Assembly: GCA_016937695.1 (NCBI GenBank)
Contig: JAFGWC010000114.1
Span: 1 to 39,002, forward strand
From: Bacteroidales bacterium
GTDB taxonomy: Bacteria > Bacteroidota > Bacteroidia > Bacteroidales > NBLH01
Direction: 5' to 3'
Length of the DNA stretch: 39,002 nucleotides
Shown here piece after piece: positions 1 through 9,314 of the stretch. The position numbers and the translations under genes are program-made. Numbering within the stretch: position 1 is the stretch's first letter; every line of letters starts with the position of its first letter. Under the pieces are notes generated by a model, which did no database searches, had not been told where the DNA came from, and saw only the letters and a program-made list of their open reading frames with translations.

Positions 1-2678
1 AAATTGCCTTGTTTATCGGTTAAAGCTGAATAAGAATGACCTTGAGTATCTTCTGCAATTACTCTAATATTAGATATGTCCATTTCACCTAAACTTGATA
101 ATGGATTTCTATTCAAAACAACTTTTCCAATAATTTTATTATTTTCCATATATGGGATATAAATTATTTTGTCTTCATCCATTAATACTTCTGCTTCCAA
201 TTGTTCAAGACTGTAATTACCAGTGATTTTAGCTAATAGTTGATAATTTATATTATAGAACCCATTTGGAATATTTTCATATTCAACTGTTCCAGAATAA
301 TCAGTAAGTAATTGTGCATCAACAAATTCATTATAACTATCTAAATCATCCTTCTTAAAATCTTTTTTAATTTCCACCATAATATTGCTTATGCCAGGCT
401 CATTACTTTCTTTTTTTCTAGAGCCATTTAAATCTCTAAAGAAAACAACTTTTAAATTATAATATTGAATTCTTGGTTGATTGCAGTTAAATTCTTTTCT
501 AATTCCTACTTCAAAATAGGTATTAGAATAATTGTATTTTGTATTTGTACCAACATCGTAACGATTTCGCGAAGAGATAGAATTAAAAAGCCTAATACTA
601 AAATCTCTAGGCAAAAACCACTGAAGCTGAGTATTTAAAGAAAAAATATTTTCATTAGTTACAATATTATTAATATAATTTGCTCTTACATCTAAATGAA
701 CTGTTTTATTTAAAAAAGTTGTTTTATAATAAGGCATTAAATAAAACCATTTTGTAAAAAAATTATTTTGGAAATAATACATTTGTTCAAACAAATTAAA
801 AGGTCCGTTTTGAAAAAAAGTATAAAGTCCATAATTTTTTGCAGTAACATTAACTGATATTTTAAATGTACTATAAGGTTTATTTTTTGAAGGGTCTACA
901 GAACTTGGTTCTAATACTCTTACTTGTCCTAATTCTAATCGAGGATTAAAACTTATTTTTCTATTTGCAATTATATTTAAGCTTGTAAACATATGACTAC
1001 TATATGATTTATAAAATAAATCAGCATCTGTTGGATCTAACTGATCCGTTGCATATAAATATGTATAGTTTCCTATTTGAAAATTTACATTATTAAATAA
1101 TTTACTAAAATATAATTGATATTTTTCTATGTTTCTATGAAAAACAAAAATTTCAGAGTTAGAATAATTATATACAAGCCTATTATATTGGGCATAAATT
1201 TTTGAAATTTTTGAAATTTTATATTCTGCATCTGCCTTTATATTATATTGACCTCTATAAACACCTACATAATAAGGAGATCCTAGAACAGTTTGTATTG
1301 CGAAATAAAACTTTTTTAAATTTAATTTATAATTAAATGAAAAACCATAGCCTTCAGTTAATCCAACAATACTATCATTAACTCTATTTGCTCCAACTGT
1401 AAAAGAGATATTGCTTTTTTTGAAAAGATTAAAATTTGAACCGAAATACACTACATCATTATTAATAGAATGTGTTATATCTTCAGAATGAACAGCACCC
1501 ATATTTAAACCAATGTTTTGAATACTAAAAGCTAAGTCGCCGGCATAAGATTCTGTATTTCCATATATATCTTGCGAGTAAATAAGATTTAACTTGTTTT
1601 GTTTTAATTTAAATGTAGCATCAACACCAACACCATATAAGTTTTGTTGTAATCTTTTTTCAATTGATCCAAATTTAAAATCATAATAACTAGATTTATA
1701 TCCAATATAATATTTTGATTTATCCAAATGTTCTACAAATGGATTTGAATTACTAAAATTAAGACTTCTAAAATAGTAATACAACTCTCTATTTTTCTTA
1801 AATAATACTGAGCCTTTAAAAAAAAGAGAATAACTAGGTTCTTCTGTACCAAATAAATTATGAATATTGAATTCTAAAATACCACATTTACTTTTCTCAG
1901 GAATATCTAAAGCATAATAATTTGTTAAAATTTTAAACCATAAAGTTTGATTAAAACTAGTGTCTACAGTTGAAGTTGTAATTTTAATTTGAGAAAATAA
2001 TTCATCAATATCATCTTCATTATAAAACACTTGAAAACTAAGAGTACTATCTTTTTTAGGCTGTAAACTATATTCTTTTGTAACAGGTTCTATAAATTCA
2101 TTATTTATTGATAAATTATTTGATGTTAACATTTCTATATGAACAAGTTCATCGACATTTCCATCATTTAAAATATTAAATGCGAAATCAGTCTTTTTTT
2201 CAATATTTGAAATGTAATAAAAAAGCTTTTCCTGTTTAACTTTAAAGTTAGTATAACGTTTTATTGTTACATAAGAATATGCAGACTTAACATTTCTGCC
2301 ACTCATATCAACAATCGTAGCGACAACAGAATATCCAACTTCACTTACAACATTTCCAGGAATTGATACTCTTACAGGAATGTTTAATGAGTCGTTAGGT
2401 TCTATATTTATTTCTGTAGTAGATTCTCCAAATAAACTCCAACCTCTTGGTAATGAAATATTTAGTTTTCCTTCATATTTAAAATCTGAATAGTTTTTTA
2501 TTGTAAGGATGTTAAAAACACTGGTTTGTGCTTCAGCTTCAATTTTATCTTTTAAAAAAGTTATATATATTTGATTTGTTTGAGAAGAGTTAAATGATGT
2601 TATCTGGCTATGTATAACAGTTCTATAAAGTAACATAGTCATAATTAGCCCTATAATTTTAAACTTATATAACTTCAT
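1..2678 (-). CDS. Outer-membrane beta-barrel protein with Ig-like N-terminus, usher-like (3'-truncated by window edge)
   Basis: The frame is open from the ATG at 2678 to the window edge, giving 892 codons with no stop, so the C-terminus is missing. A signal peptide covers about residues 1-25 (ends IHSQ). Residues 27-235 read as two Ig-like beta domains; the first resembles NEW3/DUF916-type domains, with a core around PRGWSLFGE and a GYSVVATIVD strand. Residues about 235-740 are alternating aromatic/polar strands with many Tyr and Asn, as in an outer-membrane barrel. Near residue 746 there is an SdrD-like motif (FRDLNGSRKKESNEPG), then at about 861 the start of a second carboxypeptidase-regulatory-like domain ending in TDKQGN. 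The order (chaperone-like Ig domains, barrel, C-terminal beta domains) and two small secreted beta-sandwich proteins upstream on the same strand suggest an usher-like assembly or export porin. No named family was recognised with certainty; a plain TonB-independent porin with adhesin domains remains possible. Confidence 0.7.
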   Translation of the reverse strand, partial: MKLYKFKIIGLIMTMLLYRTVIHSQITSFNSSQTNQIYITFLKDKIEAEAQTSVFNILTIKNYSDFKYEGKLNISLPRGWSLFGESTTEINIEPNDSLNIPVRVSIPGNVVSEVGYSVVATIVDMSGRNVKSAYSYVTIKRYTNFKVKQEKLFYYISNIEKKTDFAFNILNDGNVDELVHIEMLTSNNLSINNEFIEPVTKEYSLQPKKDSTLSFQVFYNEDDIDELFSQIKITTSTVDTSFNQTLWFKILTNYYALDIPEKSKCGILEFNIHNLFGTEEPSYSLFFKGSVLFKKNRELYYYFRSLNFSNSNPFVEHLDKSKYYIGYKSSYYDFKFGSIEKRLQQNLYGVGVDATFKLKQNKLNLIYSQDIYGNTESYAGDLAFSIQNIGLNMGAVHSEDITHSINNDVVYFGSNFNLFKKSNISFTVGANRVNDSIVGLTEGYGFSFNYKLNLKKFYFAIQTVLGSPYYVGVYRGQYNIKADAEYKISKISKIYAQYNRLVYNYSNSEIFVFHRNIEKYQLYFSKLFNNVNFQIGNYTYLYATDQLDPTDADLFYKSYSSHMFTSLNIIANRKISFNPRLELGQVRVLEPSSVDPSKNKPYSTFKISVNVTAKNYGLYTFFQNGPFNLFEQMYYFQNNFFTKWFYLMPYYKTTFLNKTVHLDVRANYINNIVTNENIFSLNTQLQWFLPRDFSIRLFNSISSRNRYDVGTNTKYNYSNTYFEVGIRKEFNCNQPRIQYYNLKVVFFRDLNGSRKKESNEPGISNIMVEIKKDFKKDDLDSYNEFVDAQLLTDYSGTVEYENIPNGFYNINYQLLAKITGNYSLEQLEAEVLMDEDKIIYIPYMENNKIIGKVVLNRNPLSSLGEMDISNIRVIAEDTQGHSYSALTDKQGN

Positions 2679-2758
2679 TTAATTTATTTATAAAAGTATA
2701 TTATTGTTTATATAAATACTCATAAACATCAATGGATAAATTGTTATAAAAAAGCATG

Positions 2759-2766
2759 CAAAAATA
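2759..2766 (-). promoter_or_regulatory. Possible Bacteroidota -7 promoter element before the barrel gene
   Basis: The minus strand reads TATTTTTG, matching the Bacteroidota -7 consensus TAnnTTTG, 81 nt upstream of the barrel gene's ATG. No good -33 TTTG was found at the right distance, so this is a weak call in an AT-rich spacer. Confidence 0.3.
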
Positions 2767-2924
2767 TTGCAAAATTTATTCGTTAAGTTTAAAATTATCC
2801 TAAAGTTGGGAAGTTTTTTCTTTTAAGTTTATTTTTCCATTAACTTTCATTAAAAGTTTGATTTCAAAAAAAAATAACTATCTAATAATAGCTTTAAAGG
2901 AATAAACTTAATTTATTATATATT

Positions 2925-3446
2925 TTATTGCACTTTTATGTAAAACCACAAATCAATTGAATAAATGTCACTTTCACTCCCAACTAAAGTATTAGAAACA
3001 CCAACTCTATAAGAAATATCTATCGGCATTGCAATTGCAGCACCTCTTTCTATTCCATTACTGATTAAAGCAGTTTCAGTTGTTGACAAAACAATCCAGT
3101 TCTGAGTTGCGCCATTTGCAACATCTGTATTTGCCCAAATCTCAACCCTATCAAGATCAATTGTATTTGCAGGGTTTGAGCCGACTATTTGAATTGCTCC
3201 TGCAACAAATGTTAGTTCCCAATTAGAATTTCCAATTGTTCCATCATCGTCATCATAAAAAGCTATAAATCTGGCAAAGTTCAATGAAGTAACACCATGT
3301 TGAATTTCATCAATTGAATTTATATGAAATGATATTGTATTCCCTTTTTCAATATAAAATCCTCTGGTTGGTTGTGCGCTTAATGTTTGTACATAATGAA
3401 TTAATAAAAAAAATATTATTAACTTCCAATTAAAACGCTCTATCAT
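2925..3446 (-). CDS. Small secreted beta-sandwich protein, pilin-like
   Basis: This 173-residue protein starts with a hydrophobic signal peptide ending near LSAQ (about residue 25). The rest is beta-rich, with no cysteine and no lipobox. It shares three landmarks with the 210-residue neighbour at 3634-4266: a strand followed by an S-N-W-x-L-x-F motif (residues 74-80), a middle section of Gly/Asn-rich loops, and a last strand beginning Y-S (YSIDLWFYIKVQ). These suggest paralogous Ig-like subunits. Lying between that neighbour and the large barrel gene on the same strand, it could be a surface or pilus subunit handled by the barrel. No specific family was recognised; WxL-like or DUF4402-like folds are alternatives. 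Spacers of 187 and 246 bp mean a single operon is not certain. Confidence 0.65.
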   Translation of the reverse strand: MIERFNWKLIIFFLLIHYVQTLSAQPTRGFYIEKGNTISFHINSIDEIQHGVTSLNFARFIAFYDDDDGTIGNSNWELTFVAGAIQIVGSNPANTIDLDRVEIWANTDVANGATQNWIVLSTTETALISNGIERGAAIAMPIDISYRVGVSNTLVGSESDIYSIDLWFYIKVQ

Positions 3447-3633
3447 CTTATCTTTTTATTAATTATATAATAAGATATTTCATTATTATTCAATTAAACC
3501 TTTATAGTGTGCTTATAGTCTATTTAAGGTTATACTTAAACTATTATGAAACAATATGTTGTATATATCATGCTCAAATTAATTAATTTTTATAATTCAC
3601 TTAAACATAATATATACAAAAAACTAGAACTTT

Positions 3634-4266
3634 TTATATTCCAACAAGACTCAATAGTACGTTTGTTGAATAACGACCTGAGCTAGCACCCGAATTTCTG
3701 ATTGCTTCTAAGCCAACACCACCTCCTGAAACGTTAGTAGTTCCGCATTCCCATCTAATAGTAAAATCGTTATCAGCTGTACCTCCTGCATTACCTGTTC
3801 CTAAAGTAGTTAAAATAGCTGCAGCAGGAGTCTGATCTAAATCATTAAAAACACCAAAAGCTTGAGAAGCTCCAGCATTGTCATTGTATTGAACATCAGT
3901 TCCAATAACATTAGCTCCATTTCCTGCTGTCTCAAAATTATAAGCAACATATGTCAGTGGAATGGTTGAAGCACCATCTAATTCATAAAAAGCATCTAAA
4001 GTAGTTGAGAAAAATAAAGACCAATTTGATGAAGATGCAATTGTTATTCTAGTTTGATATTGAGAACCGGCAAGACCTAAACCACTAGCATAATCAGTTA
4101 TTGTATTAAAAGCAAACTCAATATTACCACCACTAACTATATTTAATCTTAAGATAGAGTTGAGAGTAATAGACATTGGGATTACCGCATTATCCTGAAT
4201 AGGCTGTGCAACAGCCATTTGTCCAATAAACAATAAGGACAAAAAACCAATTATTATTTTTTTCAT
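3634..4266 (-). CDS. Small secreted beta-sandwich protein, pilin-like (paralogue of the 2925-3446 gene)
   Basis: This 210-residue protein has a clear signal peptide (MKKIIIGFLSLLFIGQMAVA, cleaved before QPIQ). Residues 25-60 form beta strands (VIPMSITLNSILRLNIVSGG), followed by S-N-W-S-L-F-F at 80-86, long Gly/Asn/Ala-rich loops, one cysteine near TIRWECG, and a final strand starting YSTNVLLSL. The SNWxLxF motif and the closing YS-strand are shared with the 173-residue neighbour, so both probably belong to one family of secreted Ig-like subunits. It is upstream of the other small protein and the barrel gene. A fimbrial, spore-coat-U-like or WxL-like role is inferred from size, fold pattern and context only. 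Confidence 0.65.
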   Translation of the reverse strand: MKKIIIGFLSLLFIGQMAVAQPIQDNAVIPMSITLNSILRLNIVSGGNIEFAFNTITDYASGLGLAGSQYQTRITIASSSNWSLFFSTTLDAFYELDGASTIPLTYVAYNFETAGNGANVIGTDVQYNDNAGASQAFGVFNDLDQTPAAAILTTLGTGNAGGTADNDFTIRWECGTTNVSGGGVGLEAIRNSGASSGRYSTNVLLSLVGI

Positions 4267-4538
4267 AATTTAAAAATTAAGTTATTACTAGATATTTACT
4301 ACAAATTTTTTGCCGAGAAATTTTCATGGCGCATTATATATATTAAGACTTTTATCTCTTTATAAAGGTTGTATTAAAAAATTTATTTTTTCTGTAATTT
4401 AATGTCTTTTTTATAAATAAACTAATTTTTATGATAAATGAACATATTTATTATGTTAATTTAATATTAAACTTATTTAATTAGCAATCAATACATTAAT
4501 ATGTACAAATATATAATAAAAAATGAGAATTTAAGCTT

Positions 4539-6491
4539 CTAAGTATCTTTACTTATATCTATTTTAAAACCTATTACTAATATATCATCAGTTTGTTCAT
4601 AATCTTTTCCAATCCACTCATTAATAACAAGTTCCAAAATTCTTTTTTGCTCTTCCATCGGCATCAGATGAATTTCAAATAATAAATCTCTAAAATTTTT
4701 AGCCATAAATTTTCGGCCTTGCGGACCACCAAACTGGTCGGAAAAGCCATCTGAAAAAATATAACACCAGGTTGGTCTATCAATTTTTACAATATGCTTA
4801 TCATAAACATGATCGTCTACTTGAAAACCACCAACAGGGAATTTATTTCCTCTTATACGAAACACTTTATTATCCTGAATATAAATAAGAGGATTTTGAG
4901 CACCAGAATATTCCAAAGTTTGATTAACAGGATCAATAACACAAAGTGCCATATCCATTCCATCACGGTTTAAAGTAGCTTCTTGATTTAGTGATGCTCT
5001 AATACCTTTATGAAGAAAAGTTAATATTTTATCAGATTCTAAAACACCTTTATTTACAATATCGTTAAGTAAATTAAACCCCAACATACTCATAAAAGCT
5101 CCCGGTACTCCATGCCCGGTACAATCAACAGCAGATATGAAAATTTTCTTATTTATAAGTTCACTAGCTTCTTCTGCCAATTCGATATCGCCATTTCGGT
5201 TTCGTTCATGAAACCAGTAAAAATCTCCACTTACAATATCTCTTGGCTTAAAAAAGATAAAAGAATCAGGTATTAAATTTTGCATTCCAATTTCCTTTGG
5301 AAGCATAGCTTCCTGAATTCTTTGTGCATAGTTAATACTTTGCACAATATTTTTATTCTGAAATTTAATTTTTCCTAATGCTGAACTTAATTCTTCACTT
5401 TTAGATTCTATCTCGTCTTTCTGTTTTGCTATTTCAATATTTTGTTTTTCTAATTTAAAATTAGCTCTTCGCTTTTGAACATTAGAAAAAATAGCACCTA
5501 TAACTATCAACAGTAGTAATACTAAACCAATTGCAGCACCATATATCAAAAGCTTTTGTTTTGTCTCAATTTCTTTTTGATTTTCTATAGCTAATTCATT
5601 AAGTTTCTGCTCTTTACTTAAAAGGTCGTTTTTTAATTCCACCTCACTTTTTTCTCTTTCTACTTTTGTTAATGAATCTTCAGCTGCTAATAATGCGTAA
5701 TTTAAAGAATCTTCAGAAGCCTTCTTCTTTATTTCCAACAAATTATATTGCAATATTTTAGCTAACTTTTCCGATTCTAGAATTTTAGATTTTTCTTGCT
5801 CTGCAGATATTTTTTTTACAGCTTCTCCTTCTCTTTGTATCGTTCCTTCTTCTTTAACATGTTTATCGTAAACTAAAAAATAATTATAATATTCGTCAGA
5901 TTTTTTTTGATTTCCATATGCCTTATAACATTGAGACATAAGATTATAACAAGTTCTAAGCAATCTTGCATCATTTAACGAATTAGCAATTTTCAATGAT
6001 TCATCAAGTTTCTCTAATGCTTTATCGTATTCTTTATTGATTATTAAAATTGTTGCAACATCCATTAAACTTGCTGAAATATCTGCTCTGTTATTTAATC
6101 TTCGACTTATTTCAAGGCTTTTTTCAAAATATTTCAATGTATTTTTCAATTGATTCATATCTGAATAAATCATTGCTATATTGATATAAATCTTCCTTTT
6201 TTCACTATAATTTCCTACATTTTCATTAAGCTCAGCAGATTGCTGAAAACTATTTATTGCTTCTTGGTACATATTTGCTTTCCAATAAACAAATGCTGAT
6301 TTATTATGATAATGAGCAGCTAATCTGTACTGTTTTTGCTTATTGTAATCATTTATTAAATTATTATACTGTTTGATTTGAGATTGCTGCTCCGAATTCA
6401 ATTGGGCACAAAGTTTATTGTTCTCAAACTGAAAAGCTGAAAAAAATACAATAAAGTATAATATTTTTAATAAATATTTGAAATTTGTCAT
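4539..6491 (-). CDS. TPR / transmembrane / SpoIIE-type PP2C serine phosphatase (P1)
   Basis: This 650-residue membrane phosphatase probably dephosphorylates a serine or threonine on a partner-switch protein. A signal peptide covers residues 1-30 (ends LCAQ). About four TPR units follow at 55-210, giving a periplasmic protein-binding part. A Lys/Glu-rich coiled coil runs to about 312, one membrane helix sits at 314-335, and a second coiled coil leads into the linker SINYAQRIQEAMLP. The SpoIIE/PP2C domain (about 400-650) keeps its metal-binding acids: D423 in SGDFYWF, D456 in VDCTGHGVPGAF, D510 and D513 in RDGMD, D581 in FSDGFSDQFGG, and a closing DDILVIGF. It differs from P2 in having fewer TPRs. 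The genes downstream on the same strand are the pilin-like genes, so control of that locus is conceivable but not shown. The substrate is not known; SiaC-type proteins elsewhere in the window are candidates. Confidence 0.9.
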   Translation of the reverse strand: MTNFKYLLKILYFIVFFSAFQFENNKLCAQLNSEQQSQIKQYNNLINDYNKQKQYRLAAHYHNKSAFVYWKANMYQEAINSFQQSAELNENVGNYSEKRKIYINIAMIYSDMNQLKNTLKYFEKSLEISRRLNNRADISASLMDVATILIINKEYDKALEKLDESLKIANSLNDARLLRTCYNLMSQCYKAYGNQKKSDEYYNYFLVYDKHVKEEGTIQREGEAVKKISAEQEKSKILESEKLAKILQYNLLEIKKKASEDSLNYALLAAEDSLTKVEREKSEVELKNDLLSKEQKLNELAIENQKEIETKQKLLIYGAAIGLVLLLLIVIGAIFSNVQKRRANFKLEKQNIEIAKQKDEIESKSEELSSALGKIKFQNKNIVQSINYAQRIQEAMLPKEIGMQNLIPDSFIFFKPRDIVSGDFYWFHERNRNGDIELAEEASELINKKIFISAVDCTGHGVPGAFMSMLGFNLLNDIVNKGVLESDKILTFLHKGIRASLNQEATLNRDGMDMALCVIDPVNQTLEYSGAQNPLIYIQDNKVFRIRGNKFPVGGFQVDDHVYDKHIVKIDRPTWCYIFSDGFSDQFGGPQGRKFMAKNFRDLLFEIHLMPMEEQKRILELVINEWIGKDYEQTDDILVIGFKIDISKDT

Positions 6492-6794
6492 AAGTATTTG
6501 ACAAAATTTAAAGTGCTTAACAATACAAATTAATGAATTTTATTTTAATATAAGAAATTTTTGCCATAAATTTATATAATACACTTACAAACATATCTTT
6601 CTATTTATAAACTTACTAACTTATAATCTATATATTACTTAACTATTCAAAAACTGCACCAGTTTAATTTAAATAATTAATTATTCTACAATTATTTTGA
6701 ATGCAAAGATTATCTCAAATAAAATTAGTAACCTAACTTAAGATTCAATTATATGATTTTAAAAATGATTTTATTTACGCAAAAGTAATGTAAA
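6492..6794. other. Intergenic region, 303 bp
   Basis: AT-rich spacer between two minus-strand genes. No gene or RNA was recognised. The minus strand carries TACTTTTG at 6780-6787, a match to the TAnnTTTG -7 consensus that would give the phosphatase gene a 5' leader of about 280 nt. A near match (AATCTTTG) lies at about 6703-6710. Neither has a convincing -33 element, so the promoter cannot be fixed. Confidence 0.4.
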
Positions 6795-8051
6795 TTAACT
6801 TTTTTGAAGTTCAATAACTGTTATTTCAGGATTAGTTCCAACTCTTCCGGGAAATGCGATGAAACCCAAGCCAATATTTACATATAAATATTGATTATTT
6901 TCTTTATAAAGCCCTCGCCAGCGATTATATTTCCATTTTACAGGACTCCAGTTTATTCCTGCAAAATTAATAGCTAGTTGCATTCCATGTGTATGTCCGG
7001 ATAAAGTTAAAGCTATATTTTTTTTCCCTAATACTTCTTCTTCCCAATGAGTTGGATCGTGCGACATTAATATTTTAAAAGGAATATCTTTTACATTTTC
7101 ACATGCTTGATTAAGCTTTCCATATTGAGGAAAAGGTGGTTTCCCCCAATTTTCAACACCAATTATAGCAATTTGCTCACCATCTATACCTATAATTTCA
7201 GAATTATTTAGAAGTAATTTAAAACCCATTTCTTTTTGTCTGTTAATCAGATCATCAATATTTGCTTTTTTTTCTTCTAAAGAAGTCCATTTCACATATT
7301 CACCATAATCATGATTTCCAAGAACAGAATATACTCCAAATTTTGCGTTTATTTTATTAAGAATATTTTCCCAACCATCTAATTCATCAGCTTTGTTATT
7401 TACCATATCACCAGTAAATAAAACAACATCAGGATTTTGCAGATTTATCAAATCAATTGCTTTAATAACTTGTTCTTTATTATCCAAAAAACTTCCAATA
7501 TGCAAATCAGAAAATTGGACTATTTTAAAACCATTAAAAGCGCTAGGTAAGTTTTTAAAAGATATTCTTTTTTCAACAATATCATAACTAAATCTGCCTT
7601 TTATAATTCCATATAGTATTGATATAAAAGGAATTGCAGCAATCAATAATCCTATGCGTCCGATAAAAACAGAACGTGAAATATTATTTGCACTTTCATA
7701 AATAACTGAATTATTTGATGAAAGTTTTTTAGTGAAAAAAGCAATAATTTTTGAGAAATCTTCAAACAATTGAAAAGAAACAATTATTAATTTTGGTAAA
7801 TAAAATAGTACAAATATTCCACCTATAATTAAAAAATACTTATTTGAAATATTATTAAAAGAATTAAGATTTATAATAAAAAAAACTACAAATACAATTA
7901 AAACAACTGGAACCATCCAATGAGCAATATAAATAATATTGGCTGTTGATTTGCTCAGATTCTCAAATTGCAATTTTAATGTTCTAAAAACATAAAAATC
8001 AATAAGAAAAAGAAACATTAAAGCAAAAACAAACCTGAAAAGGTAATTCAT
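6795..8051 (-). CDS. Membrane-anchored metallophosphoesterase (YkuE/YaeI-like)
   Basis: This 418-residue protein has about four N-terminal membrane helices (roughly residues 4-24, 40-62, 72-94, 128-150), then a calcineurin-like phosphoesterase domain. The metal-ligand motifs are complete: SDLH (D182, H184), TGDMV (D215), LGNHD (N246, H247), SHDPTHW (H331) and SGHTHG (H353, H355). This is the pattern of bacterial membrane phosphoesterases related to YkuE and to the YaeI/LpxG lipid-linked enzymes. Such proteins hydrolyse phosphoesters at the membrane face, but the substrate cannot be read from the sequence. It is divergent from the oxidoreductase gene at 8225, with a 173-bp shared upstream region. 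Confidence 0.9.
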   Translation of the reverse strand: MNYLFRFVFALMFLFLIDFYVFRTLKLQFENLSKSTANIIYIAHWMVPVVLIVFVVFFIINLNSFNNISNKYFLIIGGIFVLFYLPKLIIVSFQLFEDFSKIIAFFTKKLSSNNSVIYESANNISRSVFIGRIGLLIAAIPFISILYGIIKGRFSYDIVEKRISFKNLPSAFNGFKIVQFSDLHIGSFLDNKEQVIKAIDLINLQNPDVVLFTGDMVNNKADELDGWENILNKINAKFGVYSVLGNHDYGEYVKWTSLEEKKANIDDLINRQKEMGFKLLLNNSEIIGIDGEQIAIIGVENWGKPPFPQYGKLNQACENVKDIPFKILMSHDPTHWEEEVLGKKNIALTLSGHTHGMQLAINFAGINWSPVKWKYNRWRGLYKENNQYLYVNIGLGFIAFPGRVGTNPEITVIELQKS

Positions 8052-8224
8052 AAATTATTATTTTTTAGATTTTATATACAACAATATTAATAAAAATTTA
8101 TATTTGTTAAAAAAAACTATTTATAGTGTAAATAAAACTATTTAAAACTGATTTTTAATTACAGTTAATTTTTTTTAACTAAAAATATCGCCTTAAGTTT
8201 ATTTTAAAACCAAAACTAAAACAA

Positions 8225-9253
8225 ATGAAACAAGATATTCCGGAAAAAATGCGTGCAATAATATTACATAATTATAATACAAATATTGTTAATGCGATAA
8301 AAAGCCTTGATTTGGTTGAATTACCTGTTCCAAAACCTAATAAAGGTCAGGTTTTAATTAAAGTTGAAGCAACAACTTGCAACCCATCAGATTTATCTTT
8401 TATACAAGGAAGTTATGGTATAAAAAAAGAACTTCCTATTGTTCCTGGTTTTGAAGGCACAGGAATAGTTGTAGATGCAGACAAAGATGCTCATGCCCAA
8501 TTACTTCTTGGAAAAAGAGTAAGCTTTAACTCTCATCCACAATTAAATGGCTCATGGGCAGAATATTGTGTTACTAACACAAATGCTTGTATTCCAGTTC
8601 ATTCCGCTATTACGATTGAACAAGCAGCTTGCATGTTGGTAAATCCTTATACAGCTTTTGCACTTTTTGACATTATTAAAGAAAGAAAAAGTAAAGCTTT
8701 TATAATGAATGCTTCATCAGGTCAACTAGCCGGAATGTTACAAAATCTAGCAAAAAAAGAAAATATCAAAATTATTAATATTGTTCGAAAAAATAATCAA
8801 ATTGAATTATTAAAATCAAAAGGCGAAGAATATGTATTATCTTCTAGCGAGGCTGACTTCTTAATTATTTTAAAAGAACTTATTCAAAAACTTGGCGCTA
8901 CAACATTTATTGATGCAGTATCTGGTGAAGTATCTGGAAAAATTCTTGAATTGATGCCACCAAGCTCACAATTAATACTTTATGGTGCTTTAACCGGCGA
9001 AAACTTAAATTACATTTCAGCTAAAGATTTAATTTTCTCAGGAAAAAGTATAGTTGGATTTAATTTAATTAAATGGTTTGAAAATAAAACAATGAGTGAA
9101 ATTTCTGAAGTAACATCTAAGCTTCAAGAAAAAATGGTAAAAGGTGAAATTAAAACAGAAATATACAAAAAAGTTCATTTTGAAGAAGTAAATACAAGTT
9201 TGGTTCGATACATTATTAATATGTCTGCAGGAAAAATTATAATCGAGCCTTAG
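8225..9253 (+). CDS. Zinc-independent MDR-family oxidoreductase (quinone reductase/enoyl reductase-like)
   Basis: This 342-residue protein has the medium-chain dehydrogenase/reductase layout. The GroES-like N-terminal domain includes VLIKVEATTCNPSDLSF (43-59), VPGFEGTG (73-80) and GKRVSF (96-101). The NADP-binding Rossmann part begins at FIMNASSGQLAGM (159-171), a variant of the family's A-x-x-G-x-x-G turn. The structural zinc cysteine cluster of alcohol dehydrogenases is absent, so it is probably an NADPH-dependent reductase of a quinone, enone or enoyl substrate. The start is ATG 8225; ATG at residue 9 (MRAIILHN) is the usual family start and could be the true one. A hairpin terminator follows at 9271-9299. 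Confidence 0.85.
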   Translation: MKQDIPEKMRAIILHNYNTNIVNAIKSLDLVELPVPKPNKGQVLIKVEATTCNPSDLSFIQGSYGIKKELPIVPGFEGTGIVVDADKDAHAQLLLGKRVSFNSHPQLNGSWAEYCVTNTNACIPVHSAITIEQAACMLVNPYTAFALFDIIKERKSKAFIMNASSGQLAGMLQNLAKKENIKIINIVRKNNQIELLKSKGEEYVLSSSEADFLIILKELIQKLGATTFIDAVSGEVSGKILELMPPSSQLILYGALTGENLNYISAKDLIFSGKSIVGFNLIKWFENKTMSEISEVTSKLQEKMVKGEIKTEIYKKVHFEEVNTSLVRYIINMSAGKIIIEP

Positions 9254-9270
9254 TATTTTTTTATGTATAA

Positions 9271-9299
9271 ATGTTGATTAATATAAATATAATCAACAT
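9271..9299. terminator. Hairpin between convergent genes, probable bidirectional terminator
   Basis: A perfect 10-bp stem, ATGTTGATTA (9271-9280) pairing with TAATCAACAT (9290-9299), with a 9-nt loop. It lies between the oxidoreductase stop and the end of typA, which converge here. The stem is AT-rich, so efficiency is uncertain. Confidence 0.55.
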
Positions 9300-9314
9300 T
9301 CATACTCCTTATAA

